A DNA stretch of 64,000 bases from Pseudeuparius sepicola. Its lineage: Eukaryota; Arthropoda; Insecta; Coleoptera; Anthribidae. The stretch spans positions 2,056,001 to 2,120,000 of the forward strand of contig OY987305.1 of the NCBI GenBank assembly GCA_963920635.1, in the 5' to 3' direction. A program made the position numbers and the translations under genes. The notes under the pieces are model-generated. The model saw only the letters and a program-made list of their open reading frames with translations, did no database searches and was not told the DNA's origin. Positions 11,915 through 23,880 of this stretch are shown here, piece after piece (the stretch's first letter is position 1; each line of letters opens with the position of its first letter).

Positions 11915-13684
11915 TACAGGGTGATTCACGTAAGTGGTTCATTAGAAGTTTACGGGGAAGGAGTGCGAATTTTGATTTGAAATTTTGGCTACTTATATAA
12001 CAGGTTGTAAACTTTCTTTCTAAAATATTTTCAACTTCCGATCACTTCCGGTTATGCCGGAAGTCGATAGCAACTTTGTTATTTCAAATAGAACACCCTA
12101 TATATTATTACACCATTTGGTTCCCTATTAAATTCCAAATCTTTTTTCTGAATATAATGTGTACCCTTTTCGAGATATTCGCAAATTTTTGATTTTTTTG
12201 AGTGTTGCAGCCATCGACCATAGTGATGATAACTTTGAAATTTATGAATCTGGAAAACTGAAATTTTGGACCGTCGTAGGCGAAAGTCAACTTTATTAAG
12301 TGGTCTGTATACCATTTCAAAATATTGTACAGGGTGTTCGGGAAAAAATTTTCAATATCAACATCGTAAAATTGAAAAATCTCATTTTTTTCAAATGGAA
12401 ATCATATTTTTTTATTGCACCGTTGAAATGCTTGTGAAAAGACAGTTCAAAAAGATACAACACACTATATGTCTAAATGAAGCGGTTGCTTCGTTATTAC
12501 GCAAAATACGTATTTTTTCTGCTCTGTATCAACAAAGATGCCATTTCTCAAGGAGCGTCACATTATAGGGGGCCATGGAAAATGAAATAACGCAATTATA
12601 TGACAAGGTTAAGGGCTATTTAATAACATTTTTTTCCCTGAGAAGCAACAATACAAAATTAAATAATACTAACAATTACATAATAATAGGTACTAGAAGA
12701 AAAAACAAGAAACTACATATAAGTAACACACTTTATTCATATTATGCTATTTACCTGTTACGTATTTACATTTGCTTCTCTTTGTTTGGACCTTGCCATG
12801 GACTATGAAATTTCGTTCGAACTTTATGAATTTTCTTTTCGTCAAAGGTGGTAAATGTAAATGCCGTTCATTAAAAACTCTAATTGTTCTTTCTAAAATT
12901 CTTTTACACTCTCTATGAGTGTAAAACATATTCAAAATATCTTCGTTAGAATAGTTAATTTGAGCCATTCTTGTCAACAGTTTTTATTTTATTGTTTGGA
13001 ACACAACACAAATGAAAAATCCATGGTCGCCTATTAGAAAAGGTCCGTTGTTTCTTGATATGGAGCAGCAAAAATACGTATTTTGCCTAATAACGAAGCA
13101 ACCGCTTCATTTAGACATATAGTGTGTTATATCTTTTTGAACTGTCTTTTCACAAGCATTTCAATGGTGCAATAAAAAAATATGGGTTCCATTTAAAAAA
13201 AAAGATATTTTTCAATTTTTCGATGTTGATATTGGGAATTTTTTCCCGAACACCCTGTACAATATTTTGAAATGGCATACAGACCACTTAATAAAGTTGA
13301 CTTTCGCCTACGACAGTCCAAAATTTCAGTTTTCCAGATTCATAAATTTCAAAGTTATCATCACTATGGTCGATGGCTGCAACACTCAAAAAAATCAAAA
13401 ATTTGCGAATATGTTGAAAAGGGTTAGGAATAGGGCACACATTATATTCAGAAAAAAGATTTGGAATTTAATAGGGAACCAAACGGTGTAATAATATATA
13501 GGGTGTTCTATTTGAAATAATAAAGTTGCTATCGACTTCCGGCATAACCGGAAGGGATCGGAAGTTGAAAATATTTTAGAAAGAAATTTTACAACCTGCT
13601 ATATAAGTAACCAAAATTTCAAATCAAAATTCGCACTCCTTCCCCGTAAACTCCTAATGAACCACTTACGTGAATCACCCTGTA
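11915..13684 (-). mobile_element. Fold-back mariner-type element with 0.6-kb arms and HTH in the loop
   Basis: The ends are TACAGGGTGATTCACG and CGTGAATCACCCTGTA with TA on both outer sides. The arms (about 11915-12540 and 13050-13684) match almost base for base, including paired blocks with internal pseudo-ends (GGTGTTCGGG at 12332, CCCGAACACC at 13245). The loop (12540-13050) holds, on the minus strand, the N-terminal DNA-binding part of a transposase. The rest of the gene is absent. TA flanks plus a mariner-type HTH place it in the Tc1/mariner superfamily. The arm length far exceeds the 20-200 bases usual in active members. Confidence 0.92.
12747..12977 (-). pseudogene. Mariner-type transposase N-terminal HTH (DUF4817-like)
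   Basis: The 76-codon frame begins MTRMAQINYSNEDILNMF and continues with CKRILERTIRVFNERH, PPLTKRKFIKFERNF and HGKVQTKR. This order (aromatic-Ser/Thr-x-Glu start, then ARxFNERxP-like helix, then xTFxKxxxxFxxxGxV) is that of the helix-turn-helix found at the N-terminus of insect mariner-like transposases. The catalytic DDE/D core is missing because the frame stops 25 residues later, so this is a truncated remnant in the fold-back loop. MAQINYS at residue 4 is the likelier original start. Confidence 0.8.
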
Positions 13685-14310
13685 TACTATGCCATTATTA
13701 ATATCTCGTGAATGAATGAAGTAGAAACAGAAAATATATGTAGTAAAATACATAATAAACAGTGCAGAGGTAGCAGAAAGAAGGCTTTTAGGCTAATGAT
13801 GGTATTCTAATTTCTACGGTGACTTCTGGTTCCGTCCAAAATAAACACGCACATTGCGGAAATAACCTTGTATCATCGGAAGATAGTGTGTTTTTCGAAA
13901 ATTTCCATTAGAAAGAGGGTTGGAATTTTCGGGTATTTTTTCAGCAGCGACACCCGTTTAGTTTTACCATAAACCAAACAAAATCGACGTGTTCGATTTG
14001 CGCTTTTTGTTTTCGTTAACGCTTGGCGGGCTTTACATTTTCACTACAGCCCGTCCAGTGGATATTGGATACCGGATATTCTTACCAGCTAAAAATACCA
14101 TAGAAAAATTGCCCGGCATGGAACATTTTCTGTGTCATCAAAAATATATTACCTCCGATCTCTATAACATACCCTGTATAGTTTACACGAGATCCGTTCT
14201 CAAAATGTGAGTTCGTGGATATTGTAACTTCGATGAGATTCGAAATTGTTTCAGCATAATGCAATAGTTATTTAAAGATTGCCCACCCCTTATGTTTTTA
14301 AATTTTGGAC
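13685..14310. other. Intergenic, one isolated ACCCTGTATAG end near 14168
   Basis: Nothing coding recognised. The ACCCTGTATAG string is a solo transposon-end-like sequence without a partner. Confidence 0.45.
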
Positions 14311-14760
14311 CTAAACTCTATTCAAACTAAACGCAAGTGAAACATAAACACAAGTTGCGTGATACGCACATGATCGGCTTGCTATTGGCCAGCCGGCAAT
14401 AAAATCTGACCCGGCGGGCGAGTGCAGCGAGTCGGTGTTTCTTACAGAGGTGTATTGAGCTGCAAGTGGAATTTTATTTTTTTCCGATATAATTCTTTCG
14501 CTGTTTTATTAATTGTTGGAGCTACGATTTGTATTCATAGTAGAAATTTGCAGGTAAGTGAATGACTAGGTGTGCCATAAAAGTTTGTTTTTAAAGTTCT
14601 TAATACTGGGGCATATTATTTTAATATTTTATATTATAAAATTCATAGAGATTGTCCTTAATGCGGCCCTGCCTCGTATTAGCCCTCAGAATTGTCCATG
14701 TCCATGTGCCATCGTGTAAATGTTTACGCGCCACTTGCATTTAGTTTGAATAGAGTGTAG
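14311..14760. mobile_element. Small TIR element (MITE), about 0.45 kb
   Basis: The terminal inverted repeats are CTAAACTCTATTCAAACTAA at 14311 and, on the opposite strand, CTACACTCTATTCAAACTAA at 14741-14760, continuing inward with similar GCAAGTG. The interior includes a GC-rich block (14390-14440) and a good donor-like CAGGTAAGTG near 14551, but no recognisable protein. No target duplication could be identified with confidence. Confidence 0.65.
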
Positions 14761-14823
14761 AAAAAAATGATAGACACACATAAACAGAAAAAACATAAGT
14801 TTTTTAACGGATCACCCTGTATA

Positions 14824-16029
14824 TTATTTTGAAAAGAGTGATTTTTTGCTATTTCATCAGATCTCTGTAGCTCCGTTATTTATGATTATACAGAAAAACT
14901 GTAGAGACAAAAATTGTACATAATTTTTGGCTTAATAAGATAATCTAATCCAGTTTTTTTAAGTTATTTGTGATTTTTGAGATGACATATTAAACTTGTG
15001 TTTTTTTAAATGTAAATCATAGTTGGCTGTGGCCTTATCAAATCGGCAATTTTTTGATTTTTCCAAAGATATAATACTCGACATAGTTATTATAAAAATT
15101 AAAAGAGCTTTGGCGAATTTTCTGATTTTTTTTTAAATTTTCATATAGTCAGACATGGAATATTTTCATAATTACGTTTTATTTTATAATTACTATTAAT
15201 TACTTCAAACTTTCTACTATTATGTTTTTATCTGGTAACAAAATGTAACAAAATAAAACAAAAATTAAAAAATTCAAATTCAAATTATTATTTTAAAAGG
15301 TCACCTTTTAAAATAAAAAAGGTTTTCAAACAATCCACCATTATTATTTATGCAAATATTGCATCTTTTTAAAACTGAATTTGTCGCCTTTCTTAGAGAG
15401 CGCCTGTCAATACTGGCAATTGCTTCTAAAACAGCTCCTCTTAATTCAACAATAATTGTCTCATACTTTATTTTGTACTTTTCCCCACAAGAAGAAATCC
15501 AAACCAGACAAATCTGGGGATCGGGGCTGCCAGGAAATAGGTTTATTTCTCCCTATCCAACTACTTGGATAGAGCTGATCTAGGTAATTTCTTACGGGCA
15601 AATAATTATGTGGTGGAGCTCCATCATGATAATTTTTGTTTCATTTTGTTACGTTTTGTCACAGCTAAAAATAAAATATTTTAAAGTTTGAAGTATGTCT
15701 TATTATACAATAGAACGTAATTATTATGAAAATATTCCATGGCTGACTATGTGAAAATTAAAAAAAAAATCAGGAAATTAGCCATAGCTATTTTATTTTT
15801 TATAATAACTATGCCGAGTATGATTTACATTAAAAAAAAACACAAGTTTATGTCATATCTCAAAAATCACAAACAACATAAAAAATTGGATTAGATTATC
15901 TTATTAAGCCAAAAATTATCTGCAATAATTTTTACCTCTACAGTTTTTCTGTATTATCAGAAATAACGGAGCTACAGCTACAGAGATCTGATGAAATAGC
16001 AAAAAATCGCTCTTTTCAAAATATCTAGT
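14824..16029 (-). mobile_element. Fold-back element with DDE transposase C-terminus in its loop
   Basis: The left arm (14824-15250) and right arm (15640-16029) are inverted copies. Paired landmarks include ATTTTGAAAAGAGTGA with its complement near 16010, and CTGTAGCTCCGTTATTTATG with its complement near 15960. The outer TIR tips are degraded. An unpaired CACCCTGTATATT sits just outside the left arm at 14815 and faces inward, so it belongs to a different insertion. The loop contains the minus-strand end of a mariner-type transposase (15301-15575). Confidence 0.88.
15301..15575 (-). pseudogene. Mariner-type (DDE_3) transposase C-terminus, frameshifted
   Basis: Reading the minus strand from 15575 gives SSWIGRNKPISWQPRSPDL, then SGLDFFLWGKVQNKV. 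This is the canonical stretch around the last catalytic acid of mariner-like transposases (RSPDLTPLDFFLWG). A frame change near 15465 is needed to continue with ELRGAVLEAIASIDRRSL and RCNICINNNGGLFENLF, the usual tail (Cys-Ile-x-x-x-Gly-Gly-x-Phe-Glu). It ends at TGA (15301-15303). The N-terminal two thirds are missing. The plus-strand open frame over the same bases is a shadow. Confidence 0.87.
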
Positions 16030-18040
16030 GAGCCATAAAGTTTTTTAAAAATTCAAAAGGGGCATTGGATTGAGCATTCAAAACTGCAATTCTTTCCCCA
16101 TTTAACCTTTGTGCTAGTTTCCGAGATCCCCATAGTGGACATCGAAAAAACTCACCCTGTATACCCTGTAAACCTTCCACTCCAAATTCTGTACATTATT
16201 TCACACAAATTTCAAAACAATGTAATATCAGTCAGCATTATTATTTTTTGCAAAAATTTTTTGGTTTTTAACAAATCAAAATGGGGAAGCTTTCTACCTT
16301 CTAAGCTTCGCTCTTATTCTACGGTTGAGTTAACAGGTATTATCCAAATATTTCGCAAAGGTTTCCAGAAAGTATCATTTTCGAGGATAATGTAGGTGTG
16401 TTTAGATAAGTAATAAATATGGGTATCTGGGAGTTGCGTAATAAAATAGTTTTGTACAGTAATATATGCTAAACGGAGAACGCGGTTACCTTAACGTGTG
16501 GTGAGAAAATTAGAGATCCCTATCTGGAAATTATACGGTTTCCCCGGCAATGGACTTAAACAAGCTACATCTAAATTCAGCTTCATCCGGAATTAGTGCC
16601 TTTTTTACGAAATTGGATCAAATAAAACCTGGATATAAAGTTGCATTCGGAGGTCGGAATATATAAAATATACTTATCTGTAAACGGCGACCTTACTCTA
16701 AAAGCGATTGTAAAGTTAGTGAGAATTTCGGCTGCACTAGATTGAAGCGTTAGTAGAATATTGTATTCCCTTACTTTGCTCTATAAAACTATTTTACTGC
16801 AAATCAATAACTTACATCAAAATATCATCAGCTTCGCTCCGCCTGAAGATGTCGGTAGTAAAAACGTCGAAGCTAGCTTATCAGGTTTTCAATACAAGCT
16901 TCCAACAAAAAAAATTCTTTTCGACACAATCGCGTAAGCGGAAATTTTCGACTGTCAGAATGTTATCTCGAAGCGAGAATTCTAGACATCCTGAAGTGGC
17001 CTCTATTATATTTCATCGATTTCAGTTTAGGAAAGAAACTAACCGTCACGTAGGCTACGTGCGTTTCAACAATAGCTAATCGCTTGTAGTAAACCCATCT
17101 TAACAGCTGCGGGTGTTTCAGCTAAAATAAGGGGATCATGAGGCGCGCTGGTTGAACAAACGCCACGAATACAGCAATATTATATTTCGGGAACTTAGCT
17201 GCGAGTTTTGGTAGATGGCTTATCGGAAGGTGAATTAAAAAACACTTATATAGAATTACTGGTGGAATAATGAGGGTAATAATGGATAATTTGTAAGCTT
17301 CATCGAGATTAGATGCTGAACATGCAAGGCATTATAAGCAAATATTTACATAAAAGCGCTTATCTGTTATTTTACTATTGGAAACTAGCAGAAATTTGGA
17401 CACCTACAATGGAGCTATGCGAAGCTGCCACTAAATTAACATTAATATCTGGCGTTTGAATTAATATGCATGTAATTTGCTTGATTATAGATTAATTAGT
17501 AACACTGTCTCATACCGGCAAAGGTAACATATATTATTTCCACCACCCAACTCAGCTGCCCATGAAAATTAAACCAACACATCTTTTCTATAAAAATAAT
17601 GTTCAAATTAAAGAGATTGTAGTGTATTCCAACTTTATAGAACTTTCGCATGCATTACACAACTCGCTTGTTTATTGATTCGATAATATCATCTGTCGAT
17701 TTATTTCTGTGCCAAGGCAATCCTTTACAGAAATTATGACAGCAATATGGCATTACACCAAACATAAAGGCATCTGTTTCAACTAATAACTAATCATCCC
17801 ATTTTAAATGATACTATTATCACTGTAACTTGTGTAACAAATCTAGTGTAGATCATAGCGGATTTGTTAATCCCCCCGGGAATTAGGTATTAGGATCTAG
17901 CCGATCGATTTTAAGCAAATATTTGAACCAACTTGTGTTAAATATTCCGTGAAGCACCCCTTAGTATTAGCTAAGACAAACAGCGTTGAGCCGGGCTATA
18001 TTTTAATTTGATACAGGAACGGCAAACGATATCTTAGCTA
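16030..18040. other. Intergenic, two small TE-like signatures
   Basis: A CTCACCCTGTATA end lies at 16151 without a partner. Near 16842-16872 the string CCTGAAGATGTCGG followed by AAAACGTCGAAGC resembles the CTGAAGATG...GAAACGTCG signature often seen at the 3' side of Penelope-like elements. A comparable string occurs at 62010-62040. No coding region was recognised in the remaining AT-rich sequence. Confidence 0.4.
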
Positions 18041-18520
18041 GAGGGAAACTTGCTAAATTGAGAACGAATAAGTGACGCGTCGGCACGAACGTTTTGAGGC
18101 GGCCGAAGCCGTTGCCTCACCTAGAAGAAGTGTCGCGAGGCAAGGCGCCTCATTTTTCAAATCGAAAACATTTATAGCGGAGATTCTGCTTTTTTACGAA
18201 TGCATATATTTTTGACAAGAGAGAAACTTGCTAAACTTAGAACGAATAAGTGACGCGTCGGCACGAACGTTTTGAGGCGACCGAAGCCGTTGCCTCACCT
18301 AGAAGAAGTGTCGCGAGGCAAGGCGCCTCATTTCTTCAAATCGATAACATTTCTAGCGGAGATTCTGCATTTTTTACGAATGCATATATTTGTGACAAGA
18401 GAGAAACTTGCTAAATTGAGAACGAATAAGTGACGCGTCGGCACGAGCGCTTGAGGCAACCGAAGCCTTTAAAAAAAATCTTGTGAGGCAAGACGCCTCA
18501 TATTTCTAGCCTTTTTACGA
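18041..18520 (+). repeat. Tandem repeat, 180-bp unit, 2.6 copies
   Basis: Units start at 18041, 18221 and 18401, each with GAGAAACTTGCTAAATTGAG, GTGACGCGTCGGCACGA, TTTTGAGGCGGCCGAAGCC and GCGAGGCAAGGCGCCTCA. The first two are nearly identical. The third is shortened, with a rearranged middle. Each full unit carries two of the AGGC palindromes that also occur singly out to 22.4 kb. Confidence 0.93.
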
Positions 18521-20035
18521 AGGTACTTTATATAAAAATTTTATATGAGTCCAGGCGAGATCGCCATCAATTTTCCGAGGTCATCAAAGCAAAATAAAAT
18601 TCATACGTGTCTCCAGGTTGCGCACAGATGCAAGCGGATATATTTAACGGCATCGCCAAATTTGATGGGGCAATAATTAATAACCAGCAATTCGCCAAAG
18701 ACTGCACAAAAATATATTATACGCATCGATTGTGAGGCAAGCAGCTTAGCTGCCTCACAGTTCCTTTTAACGTAAATTCTGAAAGTAAATACATTACTCA
18801 CCGACGATCCAGGTCAAGAAGTCAAGCAAGCAGAGATGATCGGAGATTGCACAATACTTAAAAGTCAGTAGTGTGAACAACACACAAAACACGGACGTCA
18901 TGTTTACGTTACGCAATGTTCAGTTTCTATAATTAGTAACTATGGTTAAACCTTTCAAGCAAAAAACAATGAAAATACATTAATTATAAATTGAGGTTTT
19001 GACAAAAATAGAAAACACATAGATAATATCATAATGTTGTATTTCATGTATCGACGACTGTACTGTAAATGCAACAATGCATATTAACAATGACGGTGGA
19101 CAATGGGCATCAGCACAATACGCTCTGTGGTTCTAGTTTCTAAACGAATCACAGTATATTATTGGACTGATCTAATTCAATAAATTATACGTTTCAGGCC
19201 GATATCATGGTATTTTGCGGAGAGGTTTAGTATGAAAAGGTATGGTCGTAGTTGGGGCTGCGAATTTTAGTCAAACACTCGATGGGGTTACGAGCAGGAT
19301 TGAGATATAAAGCCTGTAATCACCCTATATATATTTTTTAAAAATTTTGAAATTTATTTTATAGGAAAATAAAGATTTACCAAGATAATGATCATAATAG
19401 TAATAATAATAATTATTAAAAAATCAGATCTTTAAACGAGGAAAAGTAAAGTAAAGAGGAAAAGTAAAATATACCCAAATGATCCAAAGTTGTGATTATA
19501 GATTTGTTTTAAACTATTGACGATTTTAAGTCTGATTTTCAAATGTAAACATATTAGAAACCCGAAGGGGTCACCCGAAGCTTATCTGCCTCTCTAGCCC
19601 CCCTCAAGCTGCGCCTCTGCGCGCCCCCCGAACGCATCCCAACAGAAAGAACCCACCGGCGCCAAAACAATGAAACCGTCACAAAAACCTGCTGGAATCC
19701 GTTCCGAGAGCGCGACCGCAGGCCGGGCGGCGAAGCTGGCGCGAGGCGGGAAGCTCTCGTGCCTCCTGCCCCCACCCCGAGTCGCAGCCCCGAACGACGC
19801 ACACGTGCAGAGAGAGGGCGGCGGCTGCTGGCGGCGGGCGCACTGGTCGCGGGTCGCGGCGAAACTGCGGAGGCCGGGACTCAAGCCGCCTCACGGCACC
19901 GCAAAAACCGGCCCGCCTATCGATTCCGGCTTCTTCGGCCGCTCCAGAGGCGGGAAGCGTCTGATTCGATCATACGTACCCGACGAAATGCTCTTCGTGG
20001 CTGATCGCCGCTCGGTGAAGAGCCGCTGTCATATT
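18521..20035. other. Intergenic with GC-rich, CpG-dense block (19560-20000)
   Basis: From 19560 to 20000 base composition rises sharply and CpG is frequent, so several long frames are open on both strands. The longest is a 176-codon plus-strand frame at 19670. No frame shows a known domain and the plus-strand one runs into a repeat unit, so I treat it as a CpG-rich island rather than a gene. It could be a promoter island of a gene outside the window. Confidence 0.45.
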
Positions 20036-21290
20036 CGCGCAAAAAAACCTCGTGAGGCAAGAGGCCTCAATCATTCAAAATTGCGAATTTATGGCCGGTA
20101 TCGACTTTGCAGGTGCCCAAAAGGCGGAGAAGTGCTGATACAGTGTAGTGTGTACGTTTCTGGTAAAAGAGGCACCTTGCCTCAAGTCGATTTTCTGTAA
20201 AATAGAGTAGTAAAAGTACGTGTAGGTAAAGTGGTAGTATTCTGTTATTGTTATGGTGCTTTGGATTTGAGGGGGATCAGCGATCTGGCGATTGTAAGAA
20301 TATCCATGCCATTGAATTTTTCATTTTCTCTAATGGGAATTCAATTTCTGTTTATAGCTAGTAGCCGTGTTTCTGCCATTGAATAGCCGCATAAAACTGC
20401 TAGCAGTTCGCTCCTAATGGCTATTATATTTTAAATAAAAGTACGCCGTCGCGCTTGGAGGGCTTTAAGTTTGCTTTTATTGTTCTGTTATTATTTGGTG
20501 GCGGACGAGTGGATTGGAAAGCTCCATAAGTGAGTGCGAAAATCCTCGCCAACTACTTTAATGGAAACAAGAGTAGACACTTTCAAATTCTCTGACAATC
20601 GATTGCACTTACATAACTTACGTGTTTAAAGGCGAAGAACGGAAATCGGTCGTTGATTTGTTGGCTGTCTGCGAGAACGGTGGCGCACTGAATCGCGAAT
20701 ACTGTTTTGTTTTAACCTGCGATTAAATCGAACTTCTCACACACTGCGAAATAAAAGACCGCCGGTGCATTTACGATGAGGTAAACAATAAACCTTCCTC
20801 TTACTCGATAAAAAAACATACATTGACGTCAAACACAAATCGTTTTATAATTTCAGCGATACGGAAGCTATTCTCATTAGAAATCCACCACAAAATTGTG
20901 CCTCACGCAAAAAAATATGTTGTGAGGCAAGGTGCCTCAATCGATCGAAATTGGCAATTTATGGCCGATATCGATTTTGGAGGTGCCCAAAAGGCAGAAA
21001 AGTGCTACTACAGTGTAGTTTGTATGTTTCTGGAAAAATAAGCACCATGCCTCAATTCAATTTTCTGCAAAATAAAAGAAATAAAAGTAGGTATAGGTAA
21101 TGTGGTAGTATTCTGTTATCGTTATGGAAGCCATTTTCGTTATGAATCCACGACAAAATTGGGCTTCATTAAAAAAAATTGCGAATTTATGACAGATATC
21201 GATTTTACTGTTTTGTAAAAAGCAGAAGAGTCCTACTGCAGTGTCGGCAGTGCGTTTGTGTTATAAGAGGCATCTTGCCTCAAACGACGT
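20036..21290 (+). repeat. Three diverged copies of a unit of about 0.13-0.22 kb
   Basis: Copies lie at about 20036-20260, 20905-21125 and 21160-21290. The shared order is GAGGCAAGGTGCCTCAAT, then ATTTATGGCCGATATCGATT, AGGTGCCCAAAAGGC, TACAGTGTAG, a second GGCACCTTGCCTCA palindrome and GTGGTAGTATTCTGTTAT. The third is the most decayed. The first and second are separated by about 0.65 kb of unrelated sequence, so this is a local duplication rather than a strict tandem array. Confidence 0.85.
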
Positions 21291-23720
21291 GTCAAACTTA
21301 TAATTTTTGGTGTTAAGGCCATTTTTCCCATAACCTCCCTTGAAATTACGTATGTTATATATAAAAACCGGCTTCCGTATCGCATATGGTTTTTTTTATA
21401 GCCATAAGGATTCGTAAGTCATCGGCGCGTGATCGTGAATAAATTAAGGTGCGCAAAATTACACAAAAACCAGCAAAAAAATATGACGGGACAAGCAGCG
21501 TCGAACTGGGGATTTCGCCAAATTGACGGAGCACATCATTGGATTACATTAATCCCACTGTCGTCTACACTGTGCGTCGCGATGTATAGGGGATCCCTTA
21601 CAATCGCTGGACGTGTTAGTTCACTGGCGCGATCCCAGTAGCAGCTTGTGAGGCAACACCAGCTGCAGAAAATATTGGCCTATCAATCAACGCGGAGTTT
21701 TGGAAAAAGTATGTTGATGCGGCTGTATTAATACGATTATCCGGCCCATTTAAGCCTGCGGCGTTGGTCCGCCTATTATCAATAGCCGCAGACCGCCCAT
21801 TTATCGTCCCCAGATCTCCTCTATCAATTTAAGCCGACGCTGTCGGGCCGGGCGTCGGCGCTGATCAGTTTAAATTCGGCTGGCGAGGCGCGCAACTTAC
21901 CTGCCTCGCGCCCCACGATATCGCCCGAGAAAAATTGAGATTGTCGGGGGGAAACGGCGCTATAAATTCCGCTCAAGTTCAAAGTTACAAATGAAATTTC
22001 GCGCGCCCCCGCGACACTACGGGAGTGGGGATTTGCCAGCGCCTACTGCGGACCCACCGCGTTTGAGCGCTCGGATTAAACCACTACGCACGGCATTCAT
22101 TAAAAACTTTCTTTAGTCGGCGCCGAGCCATAAGCTGCGCCTGCCTCCGGCGACTGCTGCGTCGTTCAACTATTACCGGCAGCTTACTTGACCCAAAACA
22201 AGGAGCTTCGTCTATACGAAATACGATTTAATTAGGTTAGTTCCTTTATATCTGCAACGTTGAGGCCCAAGCTGCGCCCGCCTCAGGAGATAAGATTATT
22301 ACTGGGGGGCTATTAGGCCAACAAGATGCTTCATCAGTGGGAAATATTTCGTCACGCGGTCAAATTAAATTATGTGTGTAGCGTTGAGGCACAAGCTGCG
22401 CCCTAGAGGCGCCTTGCCTCACGTGAAAAAATTATTTAGGTGTTTAAGCAAGCCAATAAAAGGGAGCAATCAATTCGTCGCAAAGTCGTTTGTATCTAAA
22501 TGCCTGTTCAGTCTTTTACTTATTATTCAATCAAATTTTGATGAGACCGACTCCGTCCGCGAGATTCTGTTTATACATGAATGACGTGAAAGGAGTCTTA
22601 TAAAATAACTCATTTAATAAGAAATTTATTTGACCCCAAATTAATATCATTTTCCAGCAAATAGGATTAAAGCACAGTGAATATATAATTAATTTCCACA
22701 AAAGGGCCAGGAATATCCGATTTGCACATTTTATTGTTTATTAACATGAAATCGATGCATAAAATTCTATACACATATCCAAAATTATAGTTGAAAGATT
22801 GTATTAATGCCGGTGTGAGTAGCCATTTATTTTGTATTTTTGCAAGCGTTTGGCAATCTAGATTGAATTTATTTTACCAGAAAATGGTGTCACTGGGGTT
22901 TAGAGTATCGATTTCATTTAAATCCGCATTGGAAGGTAAACGTAACGATTATAAATTAAGCAATTAAGTCATAGGAGCCTTGAATAAACAATGTGTAACA
23001 AAGATTGACGACTCCAGACATATATCATTTATCAAGGCGAAATTAAAATCATCATGCCCATTAAGTGAATTATTATGGTATTTAAGGTTTGCCATAAAAC
23101 ATAAACGTCGGGAAAAAATAATTAATCACAGCCAACAATTAAGCAAGACCCATACTGCTCTTTTGTGGCCGATTACGACGAACTGAGATGAGAATTATTC
23201 AAAATTTTCCATCATTGATGTCAACTTCTAACTATGAAAAGGTCCCCGAACAATGCCCTACAATTACTCTTCCAAGAACAAACCGCCAAAAAAATTACAG
23301 ATTTTTAAATATATTTCCAACGCAAAGAGTAAACATTCGGTGTCAATGATGATCAGACACTTTGGGAGCCTCCAAATAAGCCAAATATAACTGTCAAAGG
23401 AACCTTTCGAGGAATATCCGCAATGTAAACATGTAAATAAAACTTTCCTCTCACTCCAAACCTTGTGCATTTCACTCGAGGTAAAACGTAAGCTCACCCG
23501 GTGTTCAAAAATTCAATCTAAAGTTGATATCGTATTTATCCGGATGAAACAGTAAACACCTGGTACAGTTTTGTCCGCGAGGATTCGCTCAATCAACCAG
23601 AACGGGAAGAAGGAAATTGTTTTAAAATTTATGTCAGTGACATGACAAATTACATTTCCAACTTCGGCTCCACACAAAATTTATAAGAAAACAAGACACA
23701 GAAATCTTGCGATGGCGTAC
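21291..23720. other. Intergenic, second GC-rich block at 21830-22180
   Basis: A GC-rich stretch follows the repeat copies, containing three AGGC palindromes (21883, 22262, 22383). From 22,450 on the DNA is ordinary AT-rich sequence. No coding domain recognised. Confidence 0.45.
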
Positions 23721-23880
23721 CTGACTCGTCAGAATGTTTCAATTCGGGCATTTTCTCCGCGGTCTCTTTAATATAGAAATGTTTACCGAGAATTGTGTAT
23801 TGAGGACCAATATCCGCCAGTACGTTCATGAAGCAAGGAAGCCCGAAAATATAATATGAGGCTGGTTGCTTCAAAGCAGA
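23721..23880 (-). CDS. Candidate internal exon, unknown protein
   Basis: On the minus strand an open stretch reads ASYYIFGLPCFMNVLADIGP, continuing QYTILGKHFYIKETAEKMPE and ending at HSDESG. There it meets a good splice donor (GAGTCAG then GTACGCC, exon edge at 23721). The composition and codon use look more protein-like than the surrounding frames. The acceptor side is unclear because the frame remains open upstream and no strong pyrimidine tract is seen. I do not recognise the family. It may be a host-gene exon or a chance frame. Confidence 0.25.

Larger units (their letters stand above)
18095..22430. repeat. Dispersed cluster of AGGCAAGGCGCCT-type palindromes
   Basis: A short imperfect palindrome, typically TGAGGCAAGGYGCCTCA, recurs at about 18095, 18135, 18273, 18313, 18452, 18483, 18731, 20051, 20168, 20921, 21042, 21266, 21648, 21883, 22262 and 22383. 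The example at 18731-18759 is a longer stem ending TGTGAGGCA/TGCCTCACA. The palindromes sit in otherwise unrelated sequence (tandem units, a GC-rich block and AT-rich DNA). I do not recognise the motif as a known regulatory site or transposon end. Function is unknown. Confidence 0.75.

Noticed and set aside
19670..20200. Plus-strand open frame of 176 codons, the longest in the window
   Set aside because: The region is GC-rich and open on several frames of both strands. The frame ends inside a repeat unit shared with 20.9 kb, and no domain is visible.
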